IMG/VR virus record: IMGVR_UViG_3300028558_000057
Span: 1-39,759 of that record
Source of the DNA: a virus
Direction: 5' to 3' (one strand)
Length of the DNA: 39,759 nucleotides
Positions 1-6,516 of the stretch are shown piece by piece. Within the stretch, counting starts at the first letter, position 1. Every line of letters begins with the position of its first letter. The translations under genes and the position numbers were made by a program. Below the pieces are notes generated by a model. That model searched no databases, was not told the DNA's origin, and saw only the letters and a program-made list of their open reading frames with translations.

Positions 1-1
1 C

Positions 2-31
2 GCCAGCGTTGGAGCGCCAGCGGGAGCCTAG
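2..31 (+). CDS. possible 3' end of an upstream gene (partial)
   Basis: The first bases read as an open frame of nine small residues (ASVGAPAGA) followed by TAG at 29-31. The Ala/Gly/Pro composition resembles the tail end of the glycine-rich protein at 26569-27468, so this may be the C-terminus of a collagen-like or adhesin-like gene that begins outside the window. Nine codons are too few to be sure, and this could be non-coding. Confidence 0.2.
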   Translation, partial: ASVGAPAGA

Positions 32-121
32 TCACCAACCTGACCCGCGTGAACGGGCCGTGTAGGTTTCCTATACCAGCGTCTACCGTAATCGCGGGTC
101 TCTATCAAGGAGATCCGTTCG

Positions 122-805
122 ATGAAACCAATCACACAGAAACTCATTCTCTTCCTCGCCTGTCTTGCCTTCAGCCTCGCCGTATCGTGCGGCGGCATGC
201 CCACCACCGAAGAGACCACCACTCAAACTACCTCTTCTCTTTCGGCCCCGTGGATCTGCTCTCCTATTACTTATGACCCCACTGCGCTGGTCAATGGCGG
301 CTGGCCGAACCAAGGCTATTGCCAGTGGCAGCCGAGCCCGACGGCCGGCGTCTTGCCCCCGAACGTCACTGCATGCAATACAGACCCGCTCTACCCCCAG
401 GGTCATCCTCCTTCGGGCGCGATCGATGCGTTCGACCACCCTAACTATACGGGCCACTGTGCGCGTATCTTTGGTGGAATCAATACTCCACTTCACTGGG
501 ACTATGCACACGTCGTGGTGAACGGATGGGACACCTTCGAGTGGCCGCCTAACACCAAAGGGCCTGTCTACACCCACATCCAGTCGGTTGTAATCGGCAA
601 TCGGCGAACGTCCTTCACTGTGTGGAGTGATGGCGGTGCGAACCCAGGTTCGTGTAATTCCGATGGTACATGTAAGTCAATTTACAACGATCCATACCTC
701 GGCGGCACTTGGTACTCGATTCCGTCATGGGCATCGTTAGGATTGCCTGCCAACTTCGTCCCGGCGATGTTCGATATCGTCCGTTACTGCGTTTCGGGCT
801 GCTAA
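122..805 (+). CDS. secreted lipoprotein, possible beta/gamma-crystallin-like domain
   Basis: The 227-aa protein starts with a classic lipoprotein signal: basic residues at 3 and 7, a hydrophobic core at 8-20, and a lipobox AVSC with Cys23 as the predicted acylated residue. A Thr/Ser-rich linker follows at about 27-42. The rest is rich in Cys, Trp and Tyr. Stretches such as FDHPNYTGHC and IQSVVIG resemble beta/gamma-crystallin Greek-key motifs (aromatic-x4-Tyr-x-Gly), but the match is by eye only. A strong Shine-Dalgarno AAGGAG at 108-113 fixes the ATG, unlike most genes here. Phage-encoded lipoproteins are often lysogenic-conversion genes, for example superinfection exclusion, and the location near an attP-like site fits that. 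It stands alone, with no tail-gene signals. Specific function unknown. Confidence 0.75.
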   Translation: MKPITQKLILFLACLAFSLAVSCGGMPTTEETTTQTTSSLSAPWICSPITYDPTALVNGGWPNQGYCQWQPSPTAGVLPPNVTACNTDPLYPQGHPPSGAIDAFDHPNYTGHCARIFGGINTPLHWDYAHVVVNGWDTFEWPPNTKGPVYTHIQSVVIGNRRTSFTVWSDGGANPGSCNSDGTCKSIYNDPYLGGTWYSIPSWASLGLPANFVPAMFDIVRYCVSGC

Positions 806-811
806 AGCCTA

Positions 812-840
812 TTGCCTTTCGCCGAGCTGTTTGATAGTAT
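812..840 (+). promoter_or_regulatory. sigma70-type promoter for the gene at 847
   Basis: TTGCCT at 812-817 and TAGTAT at 835-840 are separated by 17 bp, close to the -35/-10 consensus. The ATG at 847 lies exactly 6 nt after the -10 hexamer, so the transcript would begin at or next to the start codon (leaderless). Confidence 0.5.
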
Positions 841-869
841 CACATCATGATGTTTCAAACAGCTCGGCG
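820..869. repeat. 15-bp perfect inverted repeat around the start of the 847 gene
   Basis: Arms 820-834 and 855-869 are exact reverse complements. The 20-nt spacer holds the -10 element and the ATG. The left arm fills the -35/-10 spacer and the right arm lies in codons 3-8. This is well placed to be a repressor operator. In RNA it could instead be a hairpin with the start codon in its loop. It lacks a T-tract, so it is not a normal terminator for the lipoprotein gene. Confidence 0.6.
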
Positions 870-1044
870 GTTGCGCGTTGGCTCCAAGGTTCGCTTCGTC
901 CCAAATCCTGCCAGCATCGTGTTCAATGGTGAAAACGAAGATTTCGAATACAATCAGGAATTTTGGCAGCCGGCTACTCTCGAACCCACCAAGGAACACC
1001 TGCGTCAACTGCTCCTTCAATCCCTTAAAAGCGTTGACTGCTAG
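847..1044 (+). CDS. small hypothetical protein, leaderless start
   Basis: A 65-aa acidic/basic mixed protein with no recognised family. The segment GSKVRFVPNP looks like a short beta-strand domain, and EHLRQLLLQSLK a C-terminal helix. Codon usage resembles the neighbouring genes, and the frame beats the overlapping ORFs on both strands. There is no Shine-Dalgarno. The start is chosen because ATG 847 lies 6 nt after a consensus -10 box. A second ATG follows directly at 850. The inverted repeat over the promoter suggests tight, perhaps autogenous, repression. Confidence 0.55.
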   Translation: MMFQTARRLRVGSKVRFVPNPASIVFNGENEDFEYNQEFWQPATLEPTKEHLRQLLLQSLKSVDC

Positions 1045-1097
1045 ACAACACATACTTCACGAGTTCAACCTTTCACTACCCAAATAGTTGTCCACCC

Positions 1098-1104
1098 CAA
1101 TCTT
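1098..1104 (+). promoter_or_regulatory. class 2 start-associated motif CAATCTT
   Basis: CAATCTT followed by exactly 6 nt and GTG at 1111. It has the same arrangement as the tail genes and decides the start of the next gene. Confidence 0.55.
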
Positions 1105-1110
1105 CAAAAT

Positions 1111-1422
1111 GTGGGGCCGAAAGCTACAACACCAGCTGACACAGTGACCGAAGCCATCGATCACGACATCATGGAGTCATCTAACAGCCTGGAGCACACC
1201 AGCTATCAAAGCGAAACCCAAGGCCCAGGAATGGCTAAGACACCCGTACAGAAGAACTGCTCCAACTGCGGACACCCCTTAGGAGGTATTACGTGCCTCT
1301 GGTGTTCACAGATGCGGAAGGCGTTGCCTGTTGCTATCTACTCCCGTAGATGCACACAGAACGAAGCCAGCACACGCAAGGTGTCATCCGAATCCACGAA
1401 AAGGCCTAACACCGAAAAGTAA
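1111..1422 (+). CDS. small zinc-ribbon protein
   Basis: A 103-aa protein with a four-cysteine zinc-ribbon signature, CSNCG (about residues 49-53) and CLWC (about 61-64), then a basic C-terminal tail. The N-terminal 45 residues are Thr/Ser/Glu-rich and probably disordered. GTG 1111 is preferred over the internal ATG at 1231 because the class 2 motif CAATCTT ends 6 nt upstream, as at the tail genes. This predicts late expression. It is the only non-tail gene on the left side with that signal. A DNA- or RNA-binding role is plausible but not shown. Confidence 0.55.
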   Translation: MGPKATTPADTVTEAIDHDIMESSNSLEHTSYQSETQGPGMAKTPVQKNCSNCGHPLGGITCLWCSQMRKALPVAIYSRRCTQNEASTRKVSSESTKRPNTEK

Positions 1423-1793
1423 TGGACCTCTTAGGAACGCATTAGAGGCGTGATGAAGTGTCCGAGAGTATCCACACAGCCTAGAGAGCTTCCGGACGCT
1501 GTATAGAGCGAGTGGAAGAGTGGGCTGGATGTCTGAGAGGCTGGCGACTGAGCTGAATCTCTACTGCATCTAGACCTCATGGCGACTGCATCTCGGCTGT
1601 ATCAAAACTGCGGTTGGCGTATACCGCGCGGCTGACCGACGAAACCCGACGAAAGCTGCCTCATCACCGAGGTGGCTATTGGTGCGTCCGCTTACTGATT
1701 ACATGTTACGTGTTAGTGGTTACCCCTTACGGTTTATGAGAGCTGTGTCAAGCCCGAATTTGGCCCCAGCTGGCCATAGAAATCAACGACGGC
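1423..1793. other. non-coding stretch, no gene seen
   Basis: No convincing reading frame on either strand. A run of GTTAC/GTTAG-like words at about 1704-1724 (three copies, roughly 8 bp apart) could be protein-binding sites associated with the adjacent attP-like element, but this is weak. Confidence 0.4.
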
Positions 1794-1971
1794 GCGGACA
1801 AATGCGGACCAGCTCAAAATGGGCCTAAATAGGCTAAACTATAGGACAAATCTTCAAATCACCCAGACTCTGGATCTGGCTATCAAGGTTCGAATCCTTG
1901 TCCCCGAACTGATTTCAAGCACTTAGGAGCGCCTCAGAACGCTCGATCGCGCTGCGGACAAGTGCGGACCA
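1794..1971. other. attP: putative phage attachment site (attP) with flanking direct repeats
   Basis: Two 18-bp direct repeats, 1794-1811 and 1954-1971, match at 17 of 18 positions. Each contains GCGGAC twice. They flank, at about 50 bp on each side, a sequence that folds as the 3' half of a tRNA (1863-1907). Tyrosine-integrase phages commonly carry the 3' part of a host tRNA as the attP core, with integrase arm-binding repeats on both sides, and this block has that layout. The integrase gene lies 6 kb away at 7932-9134, farther than usual, which is the main caveat. Confidence 0.5.
1863..1907 (+). other. 3' half of a tRNA-Gln(CUG), truncated
   Basis: Anticodon stem CCAGA/TCTGG (1863-1867, 1875-1879) encloses a 7-nt loop CTCTGGA with anticodon CTG (Gln). 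A 4-nt variable loop follows, then a T-arm with stem CAAGG/CCTTG around TTCGAAT (1884-1900), and an acceptor 3' strand TCCCCGA (1901-1907). No matching 5' acceptor strand (TCGGGGA or a wobble version) and no D-arm occur upstream, so this is not a functional tRNA gene. It most likely mirrors the host gene used as attB. Confidence 0.6.
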
Positions 1972-2130
1972 AGGTCTGTCCACAACGCAGCCACGCGCAA
2001 GCTGTGCAGCCACAGCTGCATCCTGGTGCAGGTCCTATGGCCGTACCCGGATAGTACTGTGACGTACGGTCGACCGGTCCGGGTGGGGTTTTTCCGGACG
2101 TCCCCCGGCTTCTGGGACCCACGGACGATT

Positions 2131-2155
2131 GGTCGGTCATTTTCCGACCCTTTTT
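2131..2155 (+). terminator. Rho-independent terminator
   Basis: Stem GGTCGG/CCGACC (2131-2136, 2144-2149) with a 7-nt loop, followed by CTTTTT. Confidence 0.65.
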
Positions 2156-2184
2156 CGCATTATCTGAGATCGCTAAAAGCCCAA

Positions 2185-2210
2185 TCCGGACATTTCTCCG
2201 GACTTTTTCT
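2185..2210 (+). terminator. second Rho-independent terminator
   Basis: TCCGGA (2185-2190) pairs with TCCGGA (2197-2202) across a 6-nt loop and is followed by CTTTTTCT. It lies just after the 2131 terminator and probably backs it up. Confidence 0.5.
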
Positions 2211-2545
2211 ATTCTGTAGCTATTCCATGAGCGCCTAACATACCGTAATGGCTCAAGAAAGCGCCAAACCGTATCTATTCTGTGCCCGGACATCCTCCCG
2301 GCCCTCCCACGCAGCCCAGATGCGGCCGAACTGCCTCGGAAATGCCTCTAGAAGCCCCGCAAGGCCGTCTGTCATACGTCGTTATGCGTCGAGTCATGAT
2401 CTCTCTAGGGCCAAAACTCCCCTTTTCGGCTCATGACGGTCGCGTAAGTGCCTGAAAACACAGTAACGACCTCTTGAGAAGCAGTTTTGCCCTAGAGGAT
2501 TCATCGGATCGGGCCTCGCTGACGCTCGGCCCCACCCACCTGGGT

Positions 2546-2587
2546 AGGCCATGACGTAGGGTCGCGACCCCACCCGGCCTCTTTTTT
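2546..2587 (+). terminator. possible terminator
   Basis: AGGCC (2546-2550) pairs with GGCCT (2576-2580), followed directly by CTTTTTT. The perfect palindrome GGGTCGCGACCC (2559-2570) lies inside. The outer stem is short, so this is tentative. Otherwise 1972-2727 shows palindromes but no supported gene. Confidence 0.35.
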
Positions 2588-2726
2588 CAGGTACCGGTCC
2601 TTTTACGAAAAATCCTGAAAAATTTGTGACTGCGGACCGGCGGACCTGTCCGCGGGGTGCTCTGGGCACCCGCCTAGCGTGCACGGTGCTCGCTTCGCTC
2701 GCCCCGAATGCTCCTAGAGCGGGCTG

Positions 2727-2739
2727 AGTTTCGCTACTG
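2727..2739 (+). promoter_or_regulatory. class 1 motif (AGTTTCGCTACT-type)
   Basis: AGTTTCGCTACTG, one mismatch from the class 1 consensus. The first ATG after it (2750) is followed by a stop after three codons. The next real gene begins at 2792 with its own Shine-Dalgarno, so here the motif would give a leader of about 50 nt. Confidence 0.5.
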
Positions 2740-2791
2740 ATTCCTTCGAATGATCCTGTAGTCAACCGTCCGAATTTCGAAGGAGCAAATC

Positions 2792-3100
2792 ATGAGCGTA
2801 GAACACTCCGGAGTACCTCTCACTACCCGCGCCGACACTGTCAATAATATCCGATACACCCAAAACGGCTCGTCAAAGGACGATAGAGGAGGGGTTCATG
2901 CATGGGACCTCGCTAATCAGAATACGGTGGGACTTTTGGATGTCACGCTCTGCACCACCAAAGACGGGCTGGTCTACCTGGATATGAAGTCGGGCAAGGA
3001 CTGGGCATCAAAGACCGAGTTTTTGACTCTCGCCATGCCACGTCCGCAGATGGTGCTTTTCTTGCGCTATTTGACGGGATGCGCGGAGCTGCTTCCGTGA
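2792..3100 (+). CDS. hypothetical protein, first gene of the small-gene operon
   Basis: A 102-aa protein of unknown family. The central part (about residues 30-75) alternates hydrophobic and polar residues (TVGLLDVTLCTTKDGLVYLDMKSG), suggesting a small beta-rich domain. The start is fixed by a strong AAGGAG at 2780-2785. It follows a class 1 motif and the double terminator region, so it probably opens a new transcription unit. The gene after it overlaps its stop codon. Confidence 0.7.
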   Translation: MSVEHSGVPLTTRADTVNNIRYTQNGSSKDDRGGVHAWDLANQNTVGLLDVTLCTTKDGLVYLDMKSGKDWASKTEFLTLAMPRPQMVLFLRYLTGCAELLP

Positions 3101-3288
3101 CCTGCAAATATTGCCCCGAGACAGGCAATCACTACATGGGAGGTGACATGTGGGTTTGCTTCAAGCACTTCCTTGCCTGCTTTGGTTTCGTCAGCAAGGA
3201 GTCTCTCGGGGTCGTGTCCGAGATCTACAAGCAGGTCGAAAAGGCTCCTGTCGGCAAAACTCCCAAGCTCTCGATCAAGCGTCGCTGA
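3097..3288 (+). CDS. small CxxC protein
   Basis: A 63-aa protein from GTG 3097, which overlaps the previous stop as GTGA, the usual coupling here. An ATG at 3079 in the same frame would give 69 aa. It has CKYC near the N-terminus and CFKH about 25 residues later, a likely zinc-binding pair (C2-CH), then a short basic C-terminus. No family recognised. The stop codon is followed at once by a class 1 motif. Confidence 0.6.
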   Translation: MTCKYCPETGNHYMGGDMWVCFKHFLACFGFVSKESLGVVSEIYKQVEKAPVGKTPKLSIKRR

Positions 3289-3289
3289 C

Positions 3290-3300
3290 TTTCGCTACTA
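3290..3300 (+). promoter_or_regulatory. class 1 motif TTTCGCTACTA
   Basis: Exact 11-mer, 1 nt after a stop codon. No start codon lies at the usual 6-nt spacing. The next candidate starts are ATG 3338 and ATG 3425 in one frame. Confidence 0.5.
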
Positions 3301-3424
3301 CATCACTGCCAGAAGGACCGTTCGAGTCGGTAAGTTCATGCGGCTAAGGGCTCGCTACCCAGAGAGTGAAAGGCCGCCTCTGAACCAAAGTGTAGGGCTG
3401 CACGCTGGCCGATTTTTTGAAATC

Positions 3425-3805
3425 ATGGAAAACCAAAACACACCCGAAAGACAGCTCTCACAGGCACTCGATGAGCTGGTGGAGCGCAACCCCGGCTGCG
3501 AGCCTGGCCGTCACCTGCAGGAGCTGGTGGAGCGCTTCGACGATCGGGTCCGGCCGCACGCCTTCCGTGCGCTGAAGGACAAATTCCCGCCCGTGGAGGC
3601 CGGGCAGGTGCGTCGCTGGAGTGGGCTCAGGCCTACCCACCCACGCGCGGGCCTCGCCTTCGTCGTGGTGACCGTCAATGACCCGGAGGCACTGACGATC
3701 CATCCGGTGCGGTGCCAATACCTGGGCTACGCTGACCACAACGACCTGTCCTGGTGCCATTGGACTGAAGTCTTCCTGGACTCGGTACTTGTAGGTGAGT
3801 CATGA
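3425..3805 (+). CDS. hypothetical protein
   Basis: A 126-aa protein from ATG 3425. The same frame is open from ATG 3338 (155 aa), and neither start has a good Shine-Dalgarno. The N-terminal half is helical and charged (QLSQALDELVERNPG). The second half contains alternating hydrophobics (LAFVVVTVND) and an aromatic segment (DLSWCHWTEVFLD). No family recognised. It ends in a 4-nt ATGA overlap with the next gene. Confidence 0.6.
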   Translation: MENQNTPERQLSQALDELVERNPGCEPGRHLQELVERFDDRVRPHAFRALKDKFPPVEAGQVRRWSGLRPTHPRAGLAFVVVTVNDPEALTIHPVRCQYLGYADHNDLSWCHWTEVFLDSVLVGES

Positions 3806-4029
3806 GCGACCTCGAATCCGCCAAGGCCGAAGCGCCCCACGCAGACGGCCCCACCTACGACCAAATCGAGGCTATGGCCTGGAGTGTCGTGTGGGCCCGT
3901 CCGGAGGCTACAGAGAAAGAACACCTCGGCGCCCTCATGACCTTGAACAGCGGCAAGCTTCCGGTTGCTGCGCTCAAGGCGATCCGATGGGCACGAACCA
4001 ACTGCTACTACGCTGGCGAGAAGTCATGA
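3802..4029 (+). CDS. small hypothetical protein
   Basis: A 75-aa protein, coupled by ATGA overlaps at both ends. It is mostly helical (YDQIEAMAWSVVWARPEATEKEHLGALMTLN). No motif or family recognised. Frame and length are well supported by the tight overlaps. Confidence 0.65.
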   Translation: MSDLESAKAEAPHADGPTYDQIEAMAWSVVWARPEATEKEHLGALMTLNSGKLPVAALKAIRWARTNCYYAGEKS

Positions 4030-4289
4030 AGTGCCCGAGCTGCGGGTGGCCTGGTGCTTTCGTCGTAGTCGAGGCCGAGTGCTCCAACTTCAATTGCCCT
4101 AACTTCACTCGCGATCAGCTGGAGTCGCGGCTCCGACCCGAGTGGCTGGAGATTTACTACAGGTTCTTCCCGCCTACTGGGCTCGGCGATTCGTCGTGGG
4201 ACGCGACCGAGACCGAGTGGGAGACGATCGACTTCGTGCTGACCGGCAAGACGCCGGAAGAGAGGTCCGAGCGACCATGCACTGGATAG
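4026..4289 (+). CDS. zinc-ribbon protein, paralogue 1 of 3
   Basis: An 87-aa protein that opens with MKCPSCGWPGAFVVV, followed by ECSNFNCPNF. This is a four-Cys zinc ribbon (CPxC, about 15 residues, then CxxxxC) shared with the proteins at 4938 and 6517. The rest (about residues 35-87) is acidic and differs from the other two. ATG 4026 overlaps the previous stop as ATGA. The stop TAG at 4287-4289 runs into a class 1 motif. Confidence 0.65.
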   Translation: MKCPSCGWPGAFVVVEAECSNFNCPNFTRDQLESRLRPEWLEIYYRFFPPTGLGDSSWDATETEWETIDFVLTGKTPEERSERPCTG

Positions 4290-4300
4290 TTTCGCTACTA
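4290..4300 (+). promoter_or_regulatory. class 1 motif TTTCGCTACTA
   Basis: Exact copy directly after TAG. No clear gene follows before the terminator at 4334, so a transcript started here would be only about 70 nt. Confidence 0.5.
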
Positions 4301-4333
4301 CTTCATTGCTTGGAGGGGGAGCTTGGTGCCCCT

Positions 4334-4374
4334 AGCCCCGACCGGCTCCAGCCGGTCGGGGCTTTTTCTTTTTT
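4334..4374 (+). terminator. strong Rho-independent terminator
   Basis: A perfect 13-bp stem (4334-4346 with 4351-4363), a 4-nt loop and the tail TTTTTCTTTTTT. It ends the operon 2792-4289. The T-tract runs into the next class 1 motif. Confidence 0.9.
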
Positions 4375-4382
4375 CGCTACTA
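4372..4382 (+). promoter_or_regulatory. class 1 motif fused to a terminator
   Basis: TTTCGCTACTA begins inside the T-tract of the terminator. The hexamer TACTAG is 9 nt before ATG 4393, with a weak Shine-Dalgarno (TTGGA) between them. Its place right after a terminator argues for a promoter role. Confidence 0.6.
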
Positions 4383-4392
4383 GCTCTTTGGA

Positions 4393-4941
4393 ATGGCAAA
4401 GCACGAGTACAAGACGACACACGGGGCGCTTTATCAGGCACACGCTTGCGACCGCTACTTATGCGGCGACAACTGCAAGCAGCCTGACCAAGAGCCTGAT
4501 GATCCCATCCAGCCTGATGGACGCGGCTGGGAGCTGGTTAACACCTCGGCTTCGAGAGCACGCCTCTACTGGACCTGGAGACGGGCCCCTGAGGAAGTCC
4601 CGATGACCTCCACCCGCCTCTTCCCCGTCTTGTGGCAAGGCGACCGCGCCCGTAAAGCAGCTCTCGAAGCAGCCGGCTGCCCTCGCTACATCCCCTGGGC
4701 GTTCATCGCACGCTACGAAGACGGGTGCTTGTGGAATCACGACCAAACGGTCCAGCGCCTTTCCGAGCGTGGCGGCCTGGCTCCGGAAGAAATCCTCGCA
4801 GTCATCGCTTCTACCGAAAAAGGCGGGACTACCTACGAAATCCTCCACCAGCTCTGGGTCACCACTCCCGAGGAAACCACGAAGAAATTGCTCGCTCTGC
4901 TGGCTCTGTACGACCTGAGTTTCGCTACTACTTCGGTATGA
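4393..4941 (+). CDS. hypothetical protein with a possible internal start
   Basis: A 182-aa protein with two parts. Residues 1-70 have Cys19 and Cys24, Cys28 and a WELV...LYWTWRR segment, typical of short phage domains. Residues 71-182 are helical (about 135-175 especially). In-frame ATG 4603 (Met71) is preceded by an excellent Shine-Dalgarno (GAGGAAG, 4591-4597), so a separate 112-aa product is likely. The last codons read through the next class 1 motif (SFATT). ATGA overlap with the following gene. No function assigned. Confidence 0.6.
   Translation: MAKHEYKTTHGALYQAHACDRYLCGDNCKQPDQEPDDPIQPDGRGWELVNTSASRARLYWTWRRAPEEVPMTSTRLFPVLWQGDRARKAALEAAGCPRYIPWAFIARYEDGCLWNHDQTVQRLSERGGLAPEEILAVIASTEKGGTTYEILHQLWVTTPEETTKKLLALLALYDLSFATTSV
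4920..4930 (+). promoter_or_regulatory. class 1 motif, N6 spacing
   Basis: TTTCGCTACTA. Hexamer TACTAC (4926-4931) lies exactly 6 nt before ATG 4938. It is embedded in the end of the upstream gene. Confidence 0.65.
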
Positions 4942-5369
4942 AGTGCCCAACCTGCAAGGCGCCTAACGCCTACGTCGGCGTCCTTTCGGTGGAGTGCGAA
5001 AATTCGTCCTGCCGCCACTACAAGCCCGGCCCCGAGGTGAAGAAGGAACCCGTCACAGACGAATACGTCAGGATTGTGGTTCCGACGACCTACTACCATA
5101 CTACCGGAGTTACTCAAATCACGTACAGCGGTTCGTATCCGGTGAGTGGCACGTCGCAGCCTGCTCCGCCATCAACTCCTACGCGCGTTGTCGCCGCCAA
5201 CCTGCAGCCGGGCCAGAAACTCACGTACCACAAAACCGGTTATGTCTATGAGGTGGTGGGGAACGTCGATCAAACCAACCAGCTCGTCCCTCTTGAAAGC
5301 ACTGTTACGGGCTACATATGGACTGTGTCGTTCCAGTTTATTGAAAGCCACATGGAGCTGGTCCCATGA
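4938..5369 (+). CDS. zinc-ribbon protein, paralogue 2 of 3
   Basis: A 143-aa protein. The N-terminus MKCPTCKAPNAYV, then VECENSSCRHYK, is nearly the same zinc ribbon as at 6517. A Pro/Thr/Ser linker (about residues 65-85) leads to a beta-rich C-terminal domain (VAANLQPGQKLTYHKTGYVYEVVG...). This domain is not shared with the paralogues, so one ribbon is attached to different domains. The start is supported both by ATGA overlap and by the class 1 motif at N6 spacing. Confidence 0.7.
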   Translation: MKCPTCKAPNAYVGVLSVECENSSCRHYKPGPEVKKEPVTDEYVRIVVPTTYYHTTGVTQITYSGSYPVSGTSQPAPPSTPTRVVAANLQPGQKLTYHKTGYVYEVVGNVDQTNQLVPLESTVTGYIWTVSFQFIESHMELVP

Positions 5370-5863
5370 AAAACTTCGACGAAACCCGCCGCGCTCTCGT
5401 CTACGCCGGCTGGATGAGACGCGATCGCACCAGCAAAGGCCGGCACATCGAGGGCTGGGTACAGTCCGACAAAATCGGTCGTATCACCTTTTCTTACGAA
5501 GGCGCCTGTCAAGCAGTCGGCATCGAGCCGCTACCGTTCGTCGAGCGCACTGACCCGCGCAAGTCCTACCCGAGGAAGAAGCCTCTCCAGGCGAAGCACA
5601 TCTCCATTAAGCCGATCCTTCAAGCCGTCGCAGCCGTCCAGAAGGAGTTCTACGAAGGTACCGACACTCAGAAGTCGTGGGCTACTATCTGGGACCTAGA
5701 GCGCCACCTCCCAGCTCTGAAGAAACTGCCCCAGCGTTTGGTACAAGCCAAAATGAACGGCCTGATCCGCAAGGGCTACCTAGATGGCTGCTCCTGCGGC
5801 TGCCGCGGGGACTACGAGATGACCGACAAGGGTCACGCTTTTCTGGATCGGACAGCGTCGTGA
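5366..5863 (+). CDS. putative winged-helix protein
   Basis: A 165-aa basic protein. The C-terminal 60 residues (about 105-163) read like a winged helix: IWDLERHLPALKK, then LVQAKMNGLIRKGYLDG, then a wing ending YEMTDKGHAFLD. That matches the usual pattern of helices followed by a strand and LTxKG. A Cys cluster (CSCGC) sits in the wing. The N-terminal part is rich in Arg/Lys and may also bind nucleic acid. ATGA overlap upstream, GTGA overlap downstream. A DNA-binding regulator is inferred from the fold alone. Confidence 0.6.
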   Translation: MKNFDETRRALVYAGWMRRDRTSKGRHIEGWVQSDKIGRITFSYEGACQAVGIEPLPFVERTDPRKSYPRKKPLQAKHISIKPILQAVAAVQKEFYEGTDTQKSWATIWDLERHLPALKKLPQRLVQAKMNGLIRKGYLDGCSCGCRGDYEMTDKGHAFLDRTAS

Positions 5864-6102
5864 GCCAGCTCGGTCGTCGCTTAGCCGTCGTCGAGGCTTT
5901 CCGCAAGCTCGTCAAGAGGGCGCACAAGGAAGGCATGATTGTCGTAGCTGACTCGGATTCAGTTGGTGTCAGGTTCCTTCTGGACAAGAAGGATGAAGGC
6001 GACAATCTCCAAGAGGCTGGCGTTCTGGTCCGTGTCGACAACGCCTGCGGAGGTTCACGTGCAGGCGCTTCTGGATTCGCCTGCAACTACGGGGTGAAGT
6101 GA
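5860..6102 (+). CDS. small hypothetical protein
   Basis: An 80-aa protein from GTG 5860, with GTGA overlap of the previous stop and the same at its own end. The N-terminal helix is very basic (RRLAVVEAFRKLVKRAHKEG). An Asp-rich strand-turn region (MIVVADSDSVGVRFLLDKKDEGD) follows. No family recognised. The double coupling supports the frame. Confidence 0.55.
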   Translation: MSQLGRRLAVVEAFRKLVKRAHKEGMIVVADSDSVGVRFLLDKKDEGDNLQEAGVLVRVDNACGGSRAGASGFACNYGVK

Positions 6103-6509
6103 TAGACGTATCGCTCTGCGACTCCTGCTTCAACGACGTAGTAGACGGGGAGCCTCTCTGCATCTCCTGCGAGCTGGACGACCAATCGGCAGGCTTGAGG
6201 ACCTTGGCGCAGTACAAGGGGTGCTCTCTAAATTGGCCCGGCAAGTTGGTGGTGTTCACCGAGCCTCCTCTGTTCAGTTGGCGCTTCTACTGCGTTCAGA
6301 TTGTCGTACCGATCCCGTTTAGTAGTCTGAGCCTTGAATCAGGGGACTTAATCCCCACCGTATGCGCTCGTAAGATTACTTTGGAGGGCAGAATGTGGAC
6401 GTCGAGAGCTGGTCGGTCCGTCTACGTCTATGCTCGAACAAACGCCTACTTCGCGCACTTCACACAAATGATGCGTGAGCTGGGGGTCGTTGGGAACTTT
6501 CGCTACTAG
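6099..6509 (+). CDS. hypothetical protein with N-terminal CxxC pair
   Basis: A 136-aa protein from GTG 6099 (GTGA overlap). CDSC at residues 7-10 and CISC at 21-24 make a likely N-terminal zinc site. The rest is beta-rich with many aromatics (LFSWRFYCVQIVVPIPF). The final codons, Phe-Arg-Tyr-stop, are themselves the class 1 motif TTTCGCTACTAG. No family recognised. Confidence 0.6.
   Translation: MIDVSLCDSCFNDVVDGEPLCISCELDDQSAGLRTLAQYKGCSLNWPGKLVVFTEPPLFSWRFYCVQIVVPIPFSSLSLESGDLIPTVCARKITLEGRMWTSRAGRSVYVYARTNAYFAHFTQMMRELGVVGNFRY
6498..6508 (+). promoter_or_regulatory. class 1 motif
   Basis: TTTCGCTACTA overlaps the stop codon of the upstream gene. Hexamer TACTAG lies 7 nt before ATG 6517, or 4 nt before the adjoining GTG 6514. 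Confidence 0.6.
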
Positions 6510-6516
6510 CTAGGTG

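Noticed and set aside
802-1053. 83-codon minus-strand frame opposite the 847 gene
   Set aside because: The plus-strand frame has a consensus promoter and better codon use.
1837-1908. Complete tRNA-Gln gene
   Set aside because: Anticodon and T arms form, but no 5' acceptor strand or D arm pairs. Kept as an attP-like fragment only.
1934-2293. 119-codon minus-strand frame
   Set aside because: It runs through two terminators and part of the attP repeats, has protein-unlike composition, and no start signal.
2394-2765. 123-codon minus-strand frame
   Set aside because: It crosses palindromes and a class 1 motif on the other strand. Its composition is Arg/Gly/Pro-biased as expected of a GC-rich shadow.
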